The notes: generated by a model from the sequence alone, not told the origin. A DNA stretch of 53,149 nt from an uncultured Hungatella sp. (GCA_910585645.1 CAJUFP010000019.1:1-53149); one strand, 5' to 3'. Shown: positions 17,846 to 26,528, counted from the stretch's first letter. Numbers and translations are program-made.

Positions 17846-19045
17846 ATGGACAGAATGGTTGGCACTGTATCACGAGGAGTTCGCGCGCCGATTATCCGGC
17901 AGGGAGACGATCTGGCGCGGATCGTCGTAGATTCCGTATTGGCGGCGGCAGAAAGCGAGAGATTTCAGATTCAGGATAAGGATGTGATCGCTGTCACAGA
18001 GGCTGTTGTAGCCCGGGCTCAGGGAAATTATGCCACCACAGAACAGATAGCCGCGGATGTAAAGAAGAAATTCGGTGACAACACCGTAGGCATTTTGTTT
18101 CCTATTTTAAGCAGAAACCGTTTCGCCATCTGCCTTAAGGGCATTGCCATGGGCTGTAAAAAGGTTGTTTTGATGCTCAGCTACCCTTCGGACGAGGTGG
18201 GGAATCACCTTATTGACCTGGATATGCTGGATGAGAAAGGGGTTAATCCCTGGAGCGACGTGCTGACAGAGGAGCAGTACCGTCAGCTGTTCGGATACCA
18301 GAAGCATTATTTTACGGGCGTTGACTATGTGGATTACTACAAACAGCTTATTTTGGACGCCGGGGCGCAGGTGGAAGTTATCTTTGCCAATAATCCCAAG
18401 GCCATCCTCCAGTATACGGACTGCGTGCTCACCTGCGATATCCACAGCCGTCAGAGGACCAAGAGGATCTTAAAAGCCGGCGGGGCAAAGAACGTGTACT
18501 GCCTGGACGAGATCCTGACAGAAAGCGTGGACGGAAGCGGATACAATGACAAATACGGCCTGTTAGGGTCCAATAAAGCCACGGAGGATTCCGTAAAGCT
18601 GTTCCCCATCCGCTGCCAGGAGATGGTGGACCGGATCCACGGGCTGATGGCGGAAAAGACAGGTAAGAATGTGGAAGTCATGATCTACGGAGACGGGGCT
18701 TTTAAAGATCCGGTAGGTAAGATCTGGGAGCTGGCCGATCCGGTGGTCTCCCCGGCCTACACCCCGGGACTTGAGGGCACGCCCAATGAGGTAAAGCTGA
18801 AATATCTGGCTGACAATGATTTCGCGTCCCTGTCAGGTGAAGCGTTAAGAGAAGCCATCAAGGGCTATATTAAGGAAAAGGATGAAAAAGCGGTGAACCT
18901 TAAGGGAACCATGGTGACACAGGGGACCACGCCCAGAAGGCTGACAGACCTGATCGGCTCCCTGGCGGATCTGACCAGCGGAAGCGGAGACAAAGGGACG
19001 CCTATCATCTATATTCAGGGATATTTTGATAATTATACGAAGTAA
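17846..19045 (+). CDS. Coenzyme F420-0:L-glutamate ligase family protein (CofE-like)
   Basis: The 399-residue protein carries the F420 gamma-glutamyl-ligase fold: RAPIIRQGDDLARIV at the start, DKDVIAVTEAVVARAQGN, FPILSRNRFAICLKGIAMG, MIYGDGAFKDPVGKIWELADPVV and TQGTTPRRLTDLIGSLADL. It is longer than archaeal CofE (about 250 residues) because of an insertion in the middle (~130-230). Fermentative Clostridia are not expected to make F420, and no other F420 gene is here, so I infer a different amide-ligase substrate. It is preceded by a good promoter and RBS and followed by the rpsF promoter. Confidence 0.85.
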   Translation: MDRMVGTVSRGVRAPIIRQGDDLARIVVDSVLAAAESERFQIQDKDVIAVTEAVVARAQGNYATTEQIAADVKKKFGDNTVGILFPILSRNRFAICLKGIAMGCKKVVLMLSYPSDEVGNHLIDLDMLDEKGVNPWSDVLTEEQYRQLFGYQKHYFTGVDYVDYYKQLILDAGAQVEVIFANNPKAILQYTDCVLTCDIHSRQRTKRILKAGGAKNVYCLDEILTESVDGSGYNDKYGLLGSNKATEDSVKLFPIRCQEMVDRIHGLMAEKTGKNVEVMIYGDGAFKDPVGKIWELADPVVSPAYTPGLEGTPNEVKLKYLADNDFASLSGEALREAIKGYIKEKDEKAVNLKGTMVTQGTTPRRLTDLIGSLADLTSGSGDKGTPIIYIQGYFDNYTK

Positions 19046-19060
19046 GTCCCTCAAAACCCC

Positions 19061-19089
19061 TTGCATTTCCAGGAAATATCTGATAGAAT
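19061..19089 (+). promoter_or_regulatory. Promoter of the rpsF-ssb-rpsR operon
   Basis: TTGCAT (19061-19066) and TAGAAT (19084-19089) lie 17 bp apart; transcription would start near 19096, giving a ~69-nt leader. Confidence 0.7.
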
Positions 19090-19095
19090 ACTAAT

Positions 19096-19164
19096 TCGTG
19101 ACACATGAATCCTTGCTCCCGAAGCTGAAAACGGGGGCCAGAGACCAGAAGGAGGTAAGAAACT
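19096..19164 (+). promoter_or_regulatory. rpsF leader with hairpin, candidate S6:S18 autoregulatory RNA
   Basis: GCTCCCG (19115-19121) pairs with CGGGGGC (19132-19138) around a 10-nt loop, just before the AGAAGGAGG ribosome-binding site. Leaders of rpsF operons in many bacteria carry an S6:S18-binding element that mimics 16S rRNA. The position fits that element, but I cannot verify its consensus by eye. Confidence 0.5.
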
Positions 19165-19452
19165 ATGAACAAATATGAATTAGCAGTTGTTCTTAGCGCA
19201 AAACTCGAAGATGATGAGAGAGCCGCAGCCATTGAGAAGGTACAGGGGTATATCACCCGCTTCGGTGGCACAGTGACCAACGTTGATGAATGGGGTAAGC
19301 GGAGACTTGCTTACGAGATTCAGAAGATGAAAGAGGGCTTCTACTACTTCATCCAGTTCGAGTCTGATTCCGTTTGTCCTAACGAAGTGGAAGCCCACGT
19401 TCGGATCATGGAGCCGGTTATCAGATACTTATGCGTAAGACAGGATGCATAG
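19165..19452 (+). CDS. rpsF: 30S ribosomal protein S6
   Basis: The 95-residue protein is a complete bacterial S6: MNKYELAVVL at the start, the stretch FGGTVTNVDEWGKRRLAYEI, and EGFYYFIQF in the core sheet. It binds the central domain of 16S rRNA together with S18, encoded two genes downstream. The ATG follows AGAAGGAGG. First gene of the conserved rpsF-ssb-rpsR operon, which couples translation and DNA replication genes. Confidence 0.97.
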   Translation: MNKYELAVVLSAKLEDDERAAAIEKVQGYITRFGGTVTNVDEWGKRRLAYEIQKMKEGFYYFIQFESDSVCPNEVEAHVRIMEPVIRYLCVRQDA

Positions 19453-19473
19453 TCGATAGAGAAAGAGGATCGT

Positions 19474-19944
19474 ATGAATAAAGTAATCTTAATGGGCAGA
19501 CTGACCAGAGACCCGGAAGTAAGGTATTCTCAGGGCGAGCGCTCTATGGCCATCGCCAGGTACACCCTGGCTGTGGACAGACGGGGACGCAGAAGCCAGG
19601 AGGGAAGCGAGCAGACCGCGGATTTTATTCCCTGCGTGGCCTTTGACAGGGCAGGGGAATTTGCGGAGAGATACTTCCGTCAGGGGATGAGGGTCCTGAT
19701 CTCAGGGCGCATCCAGACTGGCAGCTACACCAACAGAGATGGACAGAAAGTATATACGACGGAAGTGATCATAGAAGACCAGGAGTTCGCTGACAGCAAG
19801 AACGCGTCAGGAGGCGGCACAGGCGGAGGGTACGGCGGCGGTTATCAGCAGCCGGCTTCCAGACCGGAGCCTGCCAGCGCCATTGGCGACGGATTCATGA
19901 ATATTCCGGACGGAGTCGAGGACGAGGGACTTCCGTTCAACTAG
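19474..19944 (+). CDS. ssb: Single-stranded DNA-binding protein
   Basis: The 156-residue protein has the OB-fold in residues 1-108 (MNKVILMGRLTRDPEVRYS, ADFIPCVAFDRAGEFAERYF, VLISGRIQTGSYTNRDG), a Gly/Gln-rich disordered linker (~112-130), and the acidic tip DEGLPFN, which recruits repair and replication proteins. It coats single-stranded DNA in replication. It lies 21 bp after rpsF in the same operon. Confidence 0.97.
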   Translation: MNKVILMGRLTRDPEVRYSQGERSMAIARYTLAVDRRGRRSQEGSEQTADFIPCVAFDRAGEFAERYFRQGMRVLISGRIQTGSYTNRDGQKVYTTEVIIEDQEFADSKNASGGGTGGGYGGGYQQPASRPEPASAIGDGFMNIPDGVEDEGLPFN

Positions 19945-19983
19945 GCAAAAACCGCAACATATCATATAAGGAGGTACAAGCTC

Positions 19984-20253
19984 ATGGCTTTCAATAAAAA
20001 TGACAAACCAGACGGCGCAAAAGTAAGAAGACCCGGCGGTATGCGGAGAAGAAAAAAAGTCTGCGTGTTCTGCGGTGAGAAGAACGGCGAGATCGATTAC
20101 AAGGATACCAACAAGTTAAAGAGATACGTATCCGAGAGAGGTAAGATCCTTCCCAGAAGGATCACCGGCAACTGCGCAAAGCATCAGAGAGCTTTGACTG
20201 TGGCGATTAAGAGAGCCCGTCATATCAGCCTTATGCCATATACCATGGAGTAA
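19984..20253 (+). CDS. rpsR: 30S ribosomal protein S18
   Basis: The 89-residue S18 has a basic N-terminal tail, the motif CVFCGEK, CAKHQRALTVAIKRARH and terminal LMPY. The C-x2-C plus a downstream C-x2-H arrangement suggests the zinc-binding (C+) form of S18. The gene has a strong AAGGAGGTACAAGCTC site before ATG and ends the rpsF operon ahead of a terminator. Confidence 0.97.
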   Translation: MAFNKNDKPDGAKVRRPGGMRRRKKVCVFCGEKNGEIDYKDTNKLKRYVSERGKILPRRITGNCAKHQRALTVAIKRARHISLMPYTME

Positions 20254-20264
20254 GATCTACAGAC

Positions 20265-20302
20265 ACAAAGCCCGGAGATACTGGTTTTCCGGGCTTTTTT
20301 TG
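20265..20302 (+). terminator. Terminator of the rpsF operon
   Basis: AAAGCCCGGA pairs with TCCGGGCTTT around a GATACTGGTTT-type loop and is followed by a run of seven T residues. Confidence 0.9.
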
Positions 20303-20316
20303 GTTTCCGGATCATA

Positions 20317-20345
20317 TAGACGAATGATAGCGGGTGTGGTATAAT
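20317..20345 (+). promoter_or_regulatory. Promoter of gdpP-rplI-dnaB
   Basis: TAGACG (20317-20322) and a perfect TATAAT (20340-20345) are 17 bp apart, 36 bp before the gdpP ATG. Confidence 0.6.
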
Positions 20346-20380
20346 TAAAGCAGTGCGCATGTGAAAAAGGAGAAACGCCC

Positions 20381-22432
20381 ATGAATACAGGGAAAAAAAT
20401 AACCGGTCAGCTGGGGCTTTACCTTCAATGGCCATTGCTGCTTTCCATCATGATCGTTGTGATGAACATAGCCATTGCTATTATCGATACCACAGCCGGT
20501 CTTGCCATGTTTTGTTTTACTGTGATCTACCTGATCATAGCCATTTTCCTATATGTCTACAAGAGGAAGGGGATCATGGCCGGATTGGTGGAGTTTTCGG
20601 CTGATTACGCGTGGATACAGCGGAAATTATTGATGGATCTGCATATACCCTATGCCATTGTAGATGAAAGCGGCCGCATCCTGTGGACCAACACCCAGTT
20701 TTCCAGGATCATAAAACAGGAAAAGGGCGGCATCAAGACCATCACCGCCATGTTTCCGGATGTGACAAAGGAGTATCTTTCCGGGCTTAAGGAGAGTACC
20801 AGCGTTCACAGTACCTTTGGGGACCGTCTTTACCAGGTGGAGTTAAAGCCCATCGTCATAGAGAAGGATGATATCAAACCCGGGACCGGATCTACGGTGC
20901 TTCCAAAGGATAAGCCGCTTATAACCGTCTACCTGTTTGACGAGACCCAGATCCTGCGCCTGAGCCAGGAAGTCAACGACCAGAAGATGGTAGCCGGGCT
21001 TATTTACCTTGACAACTACGAGGAGGCCCTGGCCAGCGTGGAGGAGGTGCGCCGTTCCCTTCTCATGGCTCTCATAGAGCGGAAGATCAGCAAGTATATC
21101 AGCAGGATGAACGGTATTGTGAAAAAGATGGAAAAGGACAAATATTTCTTTGCCATCAAGAACAAGTATGTGGAAGAACTGCGGGAGCAGCGTTTTTCGA
21201 TTCTGGAGGAAGTAAAAGCCGTGAACATCGGCAACGAGATGTCCATAACATTAAGCATCGGCCTTGGCCGGGGCAGCGACACTTACAGCCAGAATTATGA
21301 GCTGGCCCGCATGGCTATGGATATGGCTCTGGGCCGGGGCGGCGACCAGGCGGTCTTAAAGGAGCAGGATAAGATCGAGTATTTTGGCGGCAAGTCCCAG
21401 CAGCAGGAAAAGACCACCCGGGTCAAAGCCAGGGTAAAGGCTCACGCCCTTCGGGAACTGATCGAGACAAAGGATACCTTGATGATTATGGGCCATAAGC
21501 TGGGGGATGTGGATTCCTTCGGCGCGGCTCTGGGGATCTACCGCATTGCCACATCTCTGAATAAAAAGGCTCATATTGTTATCAATGACATCACCTCATC
21601 GGTCCGTCCTATGATGGAGCGGTTTTTGAACAACCCGGACTATCCGGACGATCTCTTCCTCACAGGAGACAAGGCCTGCGATCTTGTAGATGCCAACACG
21701 GCCCTGGTTGTGGTGGATGTAAACCGCCCCAGCATCACCGAGGCCCCGGAGCTTCTCACCCTGGCCAAGACCATCGTGGTCCTGGACCATCACCGCCAGA
21801 GCAGCGAGATCATCACCAACGCGGTGCTGTCCTACGTGGAACCCTACGCGTCCTCGGCCTGCGAGATGGTGGCGGAGGTATTGCAGTATATCGCGGATGA
21901 CATCAAGATAAAGCCTCAGGAGGCGGACACGATGTACGCCGGCATTGTGATTGACACCAACAATTTTAACAACCAGGCAGGGGTCCGCACCTTTGAGGCG
22001 GCGGCATATTTAAGGCGGTGCGGAGCCGATATCGCCAGGGTGCGCAAGATGTTAAGGGAGGAGATGGCCGACCACAAGGCCAAGGCAGAGGCAGTCAGCC
22101 AGGCGGATGTGTACCAGGGGGCCTTTGCCATCAGCGTATGTCCCTCAGAGGGGATTGAGAACCCCACCATCGTGGCGGCCCAGGCAGCCAATGAACTTTT
22201 GGAGATCAAAGGCATCAAGGCCTCTGTGGTCATGTCAAAATACAACAACACCATATATCTAAGCGCCCGCTCTATTGACGAGGTGAACGTTCAGGTGATG
22301 ATGGAGCGGTTAGGCGGCGGCGGGCACAGGACCGTGGCGGGAGCGCAGCTTCCGGGGGCTACGGTAGAAGAGGCCAAAGAGAGAGTAAAACACGTTATTA
22401 AAGAGATGATAGAGAAGGGAGAAGTCAGTTAA
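20381..22432 (+). CDS. gdpP: Cyclic-di-AMP phosphodiesterase GdpP (DHH-DHHA1)
   Basis: The 683-residue membrane protein cleaves c-di-AMP and so controls potassium and cell-wall homeostasis. It has two transmembrane helices (~15-60), a PAS-like region (MDLHIPYAIVDESGRILWTN), a degenerate GGDEF domain (~180-325, ending in SIGLGRGSDTYSQNYELA), and the DHH/DHHA1 catalytic part with GHKLGDVDSFGAAL, VVVDVNRPS, VVLDHHRQS and GGGGHRTVAGAQ. These are the Asp/His metal ligands of the family, all intact. It is followed after one base by rplI and then dnaB, the usual Firmicutes order. Confidence 0.95.
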   Translation: MNTGKKITGQLGLYLQWPLLLSIMIVVMNIAIAIIDTTAGLAMFCFTVIYLIIAIFLYVYKRKGIMAGLVEFSADYAWIQRKLLMDLHIPYAIVDESGRILWTNTQFSRIIKQEKGGIKTITAMFPDVTKEYLSGLKESTSVHSTFGDRLYQVELKPIVIEKDDIKPGTGSTVLPKDKPLITVYLFDETQILRLSQEVNDQKMVAGLIYLDNYEEALASVEEVRRSLLMALIERKISKYISRMNGIVKKMEKDKYFFAIKNKYVEELREQRFSILEEVKAVNIGNEMSITLSIGLGRGSDTYSQNYELARMAMDMALGRGGDQAVLKEQDKIEYFGGKSQQQEKTTRVKARVKAHALRELIETKDTLMIMGHKLGDVDSFGAALGIYRIATSLNKKAHIVINDITSSVRPMMERFLNNPDYPDDLFLTGDKACDLVDANTALVVVDVNRPSITEAPELLTLAKTIVVLDHHRQSSEIITNAVLSYVEPYASSACEMVAEVLQYIADDIKIKPQEADTMYAGIVIDTNNFNNQAGVRTFEAAAYLRRCGADIARVRKMLREEMADHKAKAEAVSQADVYQGAFAISVCPSEGIENPTIVAAQAANELLEIKGIKASVVMSKYNNTIYLSARSIDEVNVQVMMERLGGGGHRTVAGAQLPGATVEEAKERVKHVIKEMIEKGEVS

Positions 22433-22433
22433 C

Positions 22434-22880
22434 ATGGAGATCGTGTTATTAGAAGATGTAAAAGCATTGGGAAAAAAGGGAGAGATCGTTAAGGTCAACG
22501 AGGGGTACGCCAGAAACTTTATTCTGCCCAAGAAGCTGGGAGTGGAGGCCAACTCAAAGAATTTAAACGACTTAAAGCTTAAGAAGGCCAATCAGGAGAA
22601 GATCGCGGCCAAGCAGCTGGCAGAGGCTAAGGAGCTGGGGGAGAAGCTTGAGAAGGCTTCCATAACCCTGTCCATCAAAGCAGGGGATAACGGCAAGGCC
22701 TTTGGCTCCGTGTCCGGCAAGGAGATCAGCAAAGCGATCCAGGAACAGCTGAACCTGGAGATCGACAAGAAGAAGCTGGTGCTTCCGGAACCCTTAAAGA
22801 CTTTCGGAACCCATGAGGTTCCTGTTAAGCTTCACAGGGATGTGACGGCAAAGCTGTCCGTCAAGGTTACAGAGGCCTGA
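22434..22880 (+). CDS. rplI: 50S ribosomal protein L9
   Basis: The 148-residue L9 has the N-terminal domain MEIVLLEDVKALGKKGEIV with the signature GYARNFILPKKLGVEA, a long central helix rich in Lys/Ala/Glu (~50-75), and a C-terminal domain with GKAFGSVSGKEISKAI. It binds the base of the L1 stalk and helps keep the reading frame. Start codon lies one base after the gdpP stop, indicating translational coupling. Confidence 0.97.
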   Translation: MEIVLLEDVKALGKKGEIVKVNEGYARNFILPKKLGVEANSKNLNDLKLKKANQEKIAAKQLAEAKELGEKLEKASITLSIKAGDNGKAFGSVSGKEISKAIQEQLNLEIDKKKLVLPEPLKTFGTHEVPVKLHRDVTAKLSVKVTEA

Positions 22881-22919
22881 CAGCTTATCGTTTAAGGTTG
22901 TTTACAGGGAGCAGAGAAA

Positions 22920-24278
22920 ATGGAGAACAGAATGGACGAAGCCCTCATCAAACGTGTCCTTCCCCACAGCATTGAGGCGGAGCAGTCCGTGATCGGTTCC
23001 ATGCTTATGGACAGGGAGGCCATTATCGCGGCGTCCGAGATCGTGACCGGAGAAGATTTTTACCAGCATCAGTACGGTATCATGTTTGAATCTATGACAG
23101 AATTGTTTAATGAGGGGAAACCGGTTGACTTAGTGACCCTTCAGGACCGTCTAAAGGAGAAAGATGTTCCCCCGGAGGTCAGCAGTCTGGAATTTGTCAG
23201 GGACATTATCACCACAGTGCCCACGTCGGCCAATGTAAAGTCCTATGCCAATATTGTCCGGGAAAAGGCTGTCCTTAGAAGGCTTATCAAGGTAAATGAG
23301 GAGATTGCCAACGACTGCTATCTGGGCAGGGAATCTCTGGAGACGATCCTTGCGGACACTGAGAAGAAGATCTTTGATCTGCTCCAAAGCCGCAGTTCCG
23401 GAGATTTTGTCCCGATCCGCCAGGTGGTGCTCAATGTGCTGGAGAATATTGAGAAGGCTTCAAAGACCAAGGATACGGTCACAGGCGTTCCCACAGGATT
23501 CATTGACCTGGACTACAAGACATCCGGGTTTCAGCCCTCGGACTTTATCCTGATCGCCGCCCGGCCTTCCATGGGAAAGACGGCCTTTGTCCTGAACGTG
23601 GTGGACCATGTGACCGTGAGGAGAGGGACTCCCTGCATGGTATTCAGCCTGGAGATGTCCAAGGAACAGCTGGTAAACCGTATGCTGTCCATGGAGTCCA
23701 ACGTGGATTCCCAGAAATTAAGGACAGGCACGCTGACGGATTCCGACTGGGACGCTGTGGTGGAGGGCGTGGGCGTTATCGGCAGTTCCAAGCTGATCAT
23801 TGACGACACGCCGGGGATCTCTATCACGGAGCTGCGCTCCAAGTGCAGAAAGGCCAAGTTAGAGCATGACATAGGCATAGTCATTATTGATTATCTTCAG
23901 CTGATGACAGGAAGCGGAGGCAGGGGCAGCGACAACCGGCAGCAGGAGATCTCCGAGATTTCCCGCTCCCTAAAAGCCCTGGCCAGGGAACTGCAGGCCC
24001 CTGTGGTGGCTTTGTCCCAGTTAAGCCGCGCGTGTGAGACCAGGACGGACCACCGCCCTATGCTCTCGGACCTTCGAGAATCGGGCGCTATCGAGCAGGA
24101 CGCGGATGTGGTCATGTTTTTATACCGCGACGATTACTATAATAAAGATTCAGAGATGAAGGATATGGCGGAGGTTATCATCGCAAAACAGCGTAACGGC
24201 CCCATTGGGACCGTGAACCTGGTGTGGATGCCTCAGTACACAAAATTTGCCAACGCAGTCAGACAGCCGGGACAGTAG
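22920..24278 (+). CDS. dnaB: Replicative DNA helicase DnaB
   Basis: The 452-residue helicase has the N-terminal DnaB domain (HSIEAEQSVIGSMLMD, ~15-115) and the RecA-like core with Walker A ARPSMGKTAF, FSLEMSKEQL, Walker B VIIDYLQLM and LSQLSRACETR plus DLRESGAIEQDADVV. It unwinds DNA at the fork. No intein is present. The stop codon lies inside the loop of the terminator hairpin. Confidence 0.97.
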   Translation: MENRMDEALIKRVLPHSIEAEQSVIGSMLMDREAIIAASEIVTGEDFYQHQYGIMFESMTELFNEGKPVDLVTLQDRLKEKDVPPEVSSLEFVRDIITTVPTSANVKSYANIVREKAVLRRLIKVNEEIANDCYLGRESLETILADTEKKIFDLLQSRSSGDFVPIRQVVLNVLENIEKASKTKDTVTGVPTGFIDLDYKTSGFQPSDFILIAARPSMGKTAFVLNVVDHVTVRRGTPCMVFSLEMSKEQLVNRMLSMESNVDSQKLRTGTLTDSDWDAVVEGVGVIGSSKLIIDDTPGISITELRSKCRKAKLEHDIGIVIIDYLQLMTGSGGRGSDNRQQEISEISRSLKALARELQAPVVALSQLSRACETRTDHRPMLSDLRESGAIEQDADVVMFLYRDDYYNKDSEMKDMAEVIIAKQRNGPIGTVNLVWMPQYTKFANAVRQPGQ

Positions 24279-24299
24279 ATGTCCCGGTTTTTTATTTTC
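24267..24299 (+). terminator. Terminator overlapping the dnaB stop codon
   Basis: CCGGGACA (24267-24274) pairs with TGTCCCGG (24280-24287), the five-base loop GTAGA contains the dnaB stop TAG (24276-24278), and TTTTTTATTTT follows. The last three codons of dnaB therefore form one side of the hairpin. Confidence 0.9.
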
Positions 24300-24406
24300 T
24301 TGGCATATTATTCCCATCCGGCTCATATGATAATAATAAGATTCACCCCCATAAGGGCAGAGAGTATACGTTTTCCATGAATATGGAGACAAAAGGAGAG
24401 GATGTT

Positions 24407-25384
24407 ATGGCTGAGGTACATTATTTTATATCAGATGCATCGAAGCAGGTAGATGTGGAGTCCCATGTTCTCAGATACTGGGAGGACGAGCTGGACCTGG
24501 AAATACCGAGAAACGATATGGGGCACCGGTACTATACGGAATACCATATCCGCTTATTTCGTCAGATAAAGGAGCTGAAGGAAAAAGGATACCAGCTAAA
24601 GGCGATAAAGAATGCGTTGAATAAAATGGCAGGTGCTGTGGAGGAGATTACCATCACCGAAGATTATATGGAGGAAGACATGAAGGCAGCTTGGAATGAG
24701 GGGCCGGCAAGAGAGAGGACAGGGAAAGCGGGTTCAAAGGAAGAGAAACCGGAAGGCGGACAAGCCGGGGAAGCGCTGAGGGAGAAGTTGAAGGAAGCAG
24801 CGATGAAAAAAGTCCCGGAGGCAGGCAGGACAGAGCCGCCTAAGGTTAAGAAAGGCGCGGATCAGGAGAGTCAGCCCGTACCGGCGCAGCAGAGGACTGA
24901 GCAGAAGGAAAAGACAGCCAAAGGCAAACTTAAGCCTCAGGGAAGCGTCCAGGGCGGCGGGCAGGAAAACCTTGATGCTTCACGCCCCCAGCCAGGGACC
25001 CTTCCAAGTCCGCCTCAGCCAAATGTCCGCAGCCAGGAGATGACTGCCCGCAAACCGGAGAACGGAGAGCTGAACGCCGAGAAGATGGCCAGGTTTCAGA
25101 GCGTTATGAACCATATCATCGGGCGGGCCATGGACGCCAACATGGACAGGCTTGCCCGGGAAGTCAGCGATACGGTCAGCGAGGACGTGACGGACAAGGT
25201 GATGAAAGAAGTGGAATATCTGATGCGGGTCAGCGACGAGAAGGAGGAAGAGCGCTTTAAGCAGCTGGACGAGACGATCCGGGCGTATCAAAGGCAGGGA
25301 AAAGGCCGCGCCGAAGCCGCCGCGACCAAGCTTCCCTTTTTTAAGAAGAAAAAGTTCGCAAAAAGCGGGAAAAAGCTGTTTTAA
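24407..25384 (+). CDS. MerR-type DNA-binding protein with long charged C-terminal region
   Basis: The 325-residue protein starts with a MerR-like winged helix: YFISDASKQVDVESHVLRYW, then GHRYYTEYHIRLFRQI and GYQLKAIKNAL (residues ~5-70). The middle (~95-225) is low-complexity, rich in Lys, Glu, Pro and Gln, and the C-terminal ~100 residues form helices (MNHIIGRAMDANMDRLAREV) ending in a very basic tail (FFKKKKFAKSGKKLF). The layout resembles RacA-like MerR proteins of Clostridia (DUF3967-type), possibly acting in chromosome organisation. The ATG at 24407 is fixed by AAAGGAGAG eight bases upstream; earlier in-frame starts lie in the dnaB terminator. Its stop shares TTAA with the convergent gene. 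Confidence 0.7.
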   Translation: MAEVHYFISDASKQVDVESHVLRYWEDELDLEIPRNDMGHRYYTEYHIRLFRQIKELKEKGYQLKAIKNALNKMAGAVEEITITEDYMEEDMKAAWNEGPARERTGKAGSKEEKPEGGQAGEALREKLKEAAMKKVPEAGRTEPPKVKKGADQESQPVPAQQRTEQKEKTAKGKLKPQGSVQGGGQENLDASRPQPGTLPSPPQPNVRSQEMTARKPENGELNAEKMARFQSVMNHIIGRAMDANMDRLAREVSDTVSEDVTDKVMKEVEYLMRVSDEKEEERFKQLDETIRAYQRQGKGRAEAAATKLPFFKKKKFAKSGKKLF

Positions 25385-26118
25385 CCCGCGAAGAGACAGG
25401 CATCTACAAAGCTCTTGAAAAGAAGCGCGGCGGCCCTGTCTTGTTCCCACAGGTATTCCGGATGCCACTGAACCGCCAAAAGCCATGGATATCCCGGCAT
25501 TTCCAGTCCTTCTGTCAGCCCGTCGGGGGACGTGGCGCAGGCAGTCAGGCCGGGGGCCAGGTCTTTGACAGCCTGATGATGCATACTGTTGACCTTGAGG
25601 GAGCCGCAGCCGCAGATCCGGGCCAGAAGGCTTTGGGGGGCCAGGGCTACGGTGTGGGACGGGATGTCATAGTCATAGGGCTGTCTGTGGGCCAGGGGAA
25701 AAGCCGGTTCCTGCCCCGTGCCGCGGCAAAACTGGCTGGGGATATCCTGATATATGGTTCCGCCCAGTCCCACATTGATGATCTGGATCCCCCGGCAGAT
25801 ACCGAGAATCGGTTTTTTGGCAGCCATGACATGGGGGAGCAGGGACAGCTCCATGGCATCCCGCTTTGAAGACACATTGCCGCATTGGCCATGGGTCTCC
25901 TCCCCAAAGAGAAAGGGGTGGGGATCAGGGCCTCCGGTAAAGACAAAGCCGTCAAACATGCCGGCGATCTGGCGGTAATCTTCCATGGCAGGCTCCAGGG
26001 GAAGCATGACCGGAATGGCTCCGGCAGCGGTCAGAGCTTTTAGGTAGGTGGGACGGAGAAAGGCGTCCTGGCTGTCTGTGTTGTGACCTGGGGTCAGGCC
26101 GATAACGGGTTTGTTCAT
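25381..26118 (-). CDS. Class I glutamine amidotransferase-like gamma-glutamyl-GABA hydrolase (PuuD-like)
   Basis: The 245-residue protein has the peptidase C26 fold that hydrolyses gamma-glutamyl amides. The nucleophile elbow is LGICRGIQIINVGLGGTIYQ (Cys in GICRG), the oxyanion-side motif is FVFTGGPDPHP, and the His-Glu pair is AVQWHPEYLW, all intact. SMHHQAVKDLAPG is typical for the family. The ATG at 26118 is preceded by AAAGGAGATTCT. The gene is on the minus strand and its stop (25381-25383) overlaps that of the MerR-type gene. The natural substrate is uncertain without puu genes nearby. Confidence 0.88.
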   Translation of the reverse strand: MNKPVIGLTPGHNTDSQDAFLRPTYLKALTAAGAIPVMLPLEPAMEDYRQIAGMFDGFVFTGGPDPHPFLFGEETHGQCGNVSSKRDAMELSLLPHVMAAKKPILGICRGIQIINVGLGGTIYQDIPSQFCRGTGQEPAFPLAHRQPYDYDIPSHTVALAPQSLLARICGCGSLKVNSMHHQAVKDLAPGLTACATSPDGLTEGLEMPGYPWLLAVQWHPEYLWEQDRAAALLFKSFVDACLFAG

Positions 26119-26134
26119 AGAATCTCCTTTCAAA

Positions 26135-26172
26135 AACAGAATGCCTCTTCCTAAACGGGAAGAGGCATTTTA
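26135..26172 (-). terminator. Terminator of the ferredoxin gene
   Basis: ATGCCTCTTCC (26141-26151) pairs with GGAAGAGGCAT (26158-26168). On the minus strand it is followed by CTGTTTTTG, which ends the ferredoxin transcript before the amidotransferase gene. Confidence 0.75.
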
Positions 26173-26190
26173 AGTATTGGATGGATATTC

Positions 26191-26361
26191 TTAAGCTTCG
26201 CTGATAGCGCCGGTTGGGCAAGCGCCTTCGCAAGCACCGCAGTCGATGCAGGCGTCAGCGTCGATTACATACTGACCATCTCCCATAGAGATAGCGCCTA
26301 CAGGACACTCGCCTTCGCAGGTGCCGCAGGATACACAAGCATCACTAATAACACGTGCCAT
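26191..26361 (-). CDS. 2[4Fe-4S] clostridial-type ferredoxin
   Basis: The 56-residue protein has two cysteine motifs, CVSCGTCEGECP and CIDCGACEGACP, each C-x2-C-x2-C-x3-C-P, giving two [4Fe-4S] clusters for low-potential electron transfer. The ATG at 26361 follows AAGGAGGTAAGAATT; the open frame continues upstream but this site fixes the start. Monocistronic and divergent from the DUF1858 gene. Confidence 0.97.
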   Translation of the reverse strand: MARVISDACVSCGTCEGECPVGAISMGDGQYVIDADACIDCGACEGACPTGAISEA

Positions 26362-26400
26362 AATTCTTACCTCCTTATATTCTATCATTTGTGTAATCAT

Positions 26401-26427
26401 TTTATACCATAATCCGTGAATATTCAA
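26401..26427 (-). promoter_or_regulatory. Probable promoter of the ferredoxin gene
   Basis: On the minus strand TATAAA (26406-26401) is preceded by TTGAAT (26427-26422) with a short 15-bp spacer, about 40 bp before the ATG. Confidence 0.5.
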
Positions 26428-26528
26428 GAGGAAATTGCAGGCGCGATTGTTTAAAATTGAAAGCAATGCCAGATAGAATTATTTTTCATCAGAATACAGA
26501 TACTAAAGAAGGTATGCGGATTCTTTGC

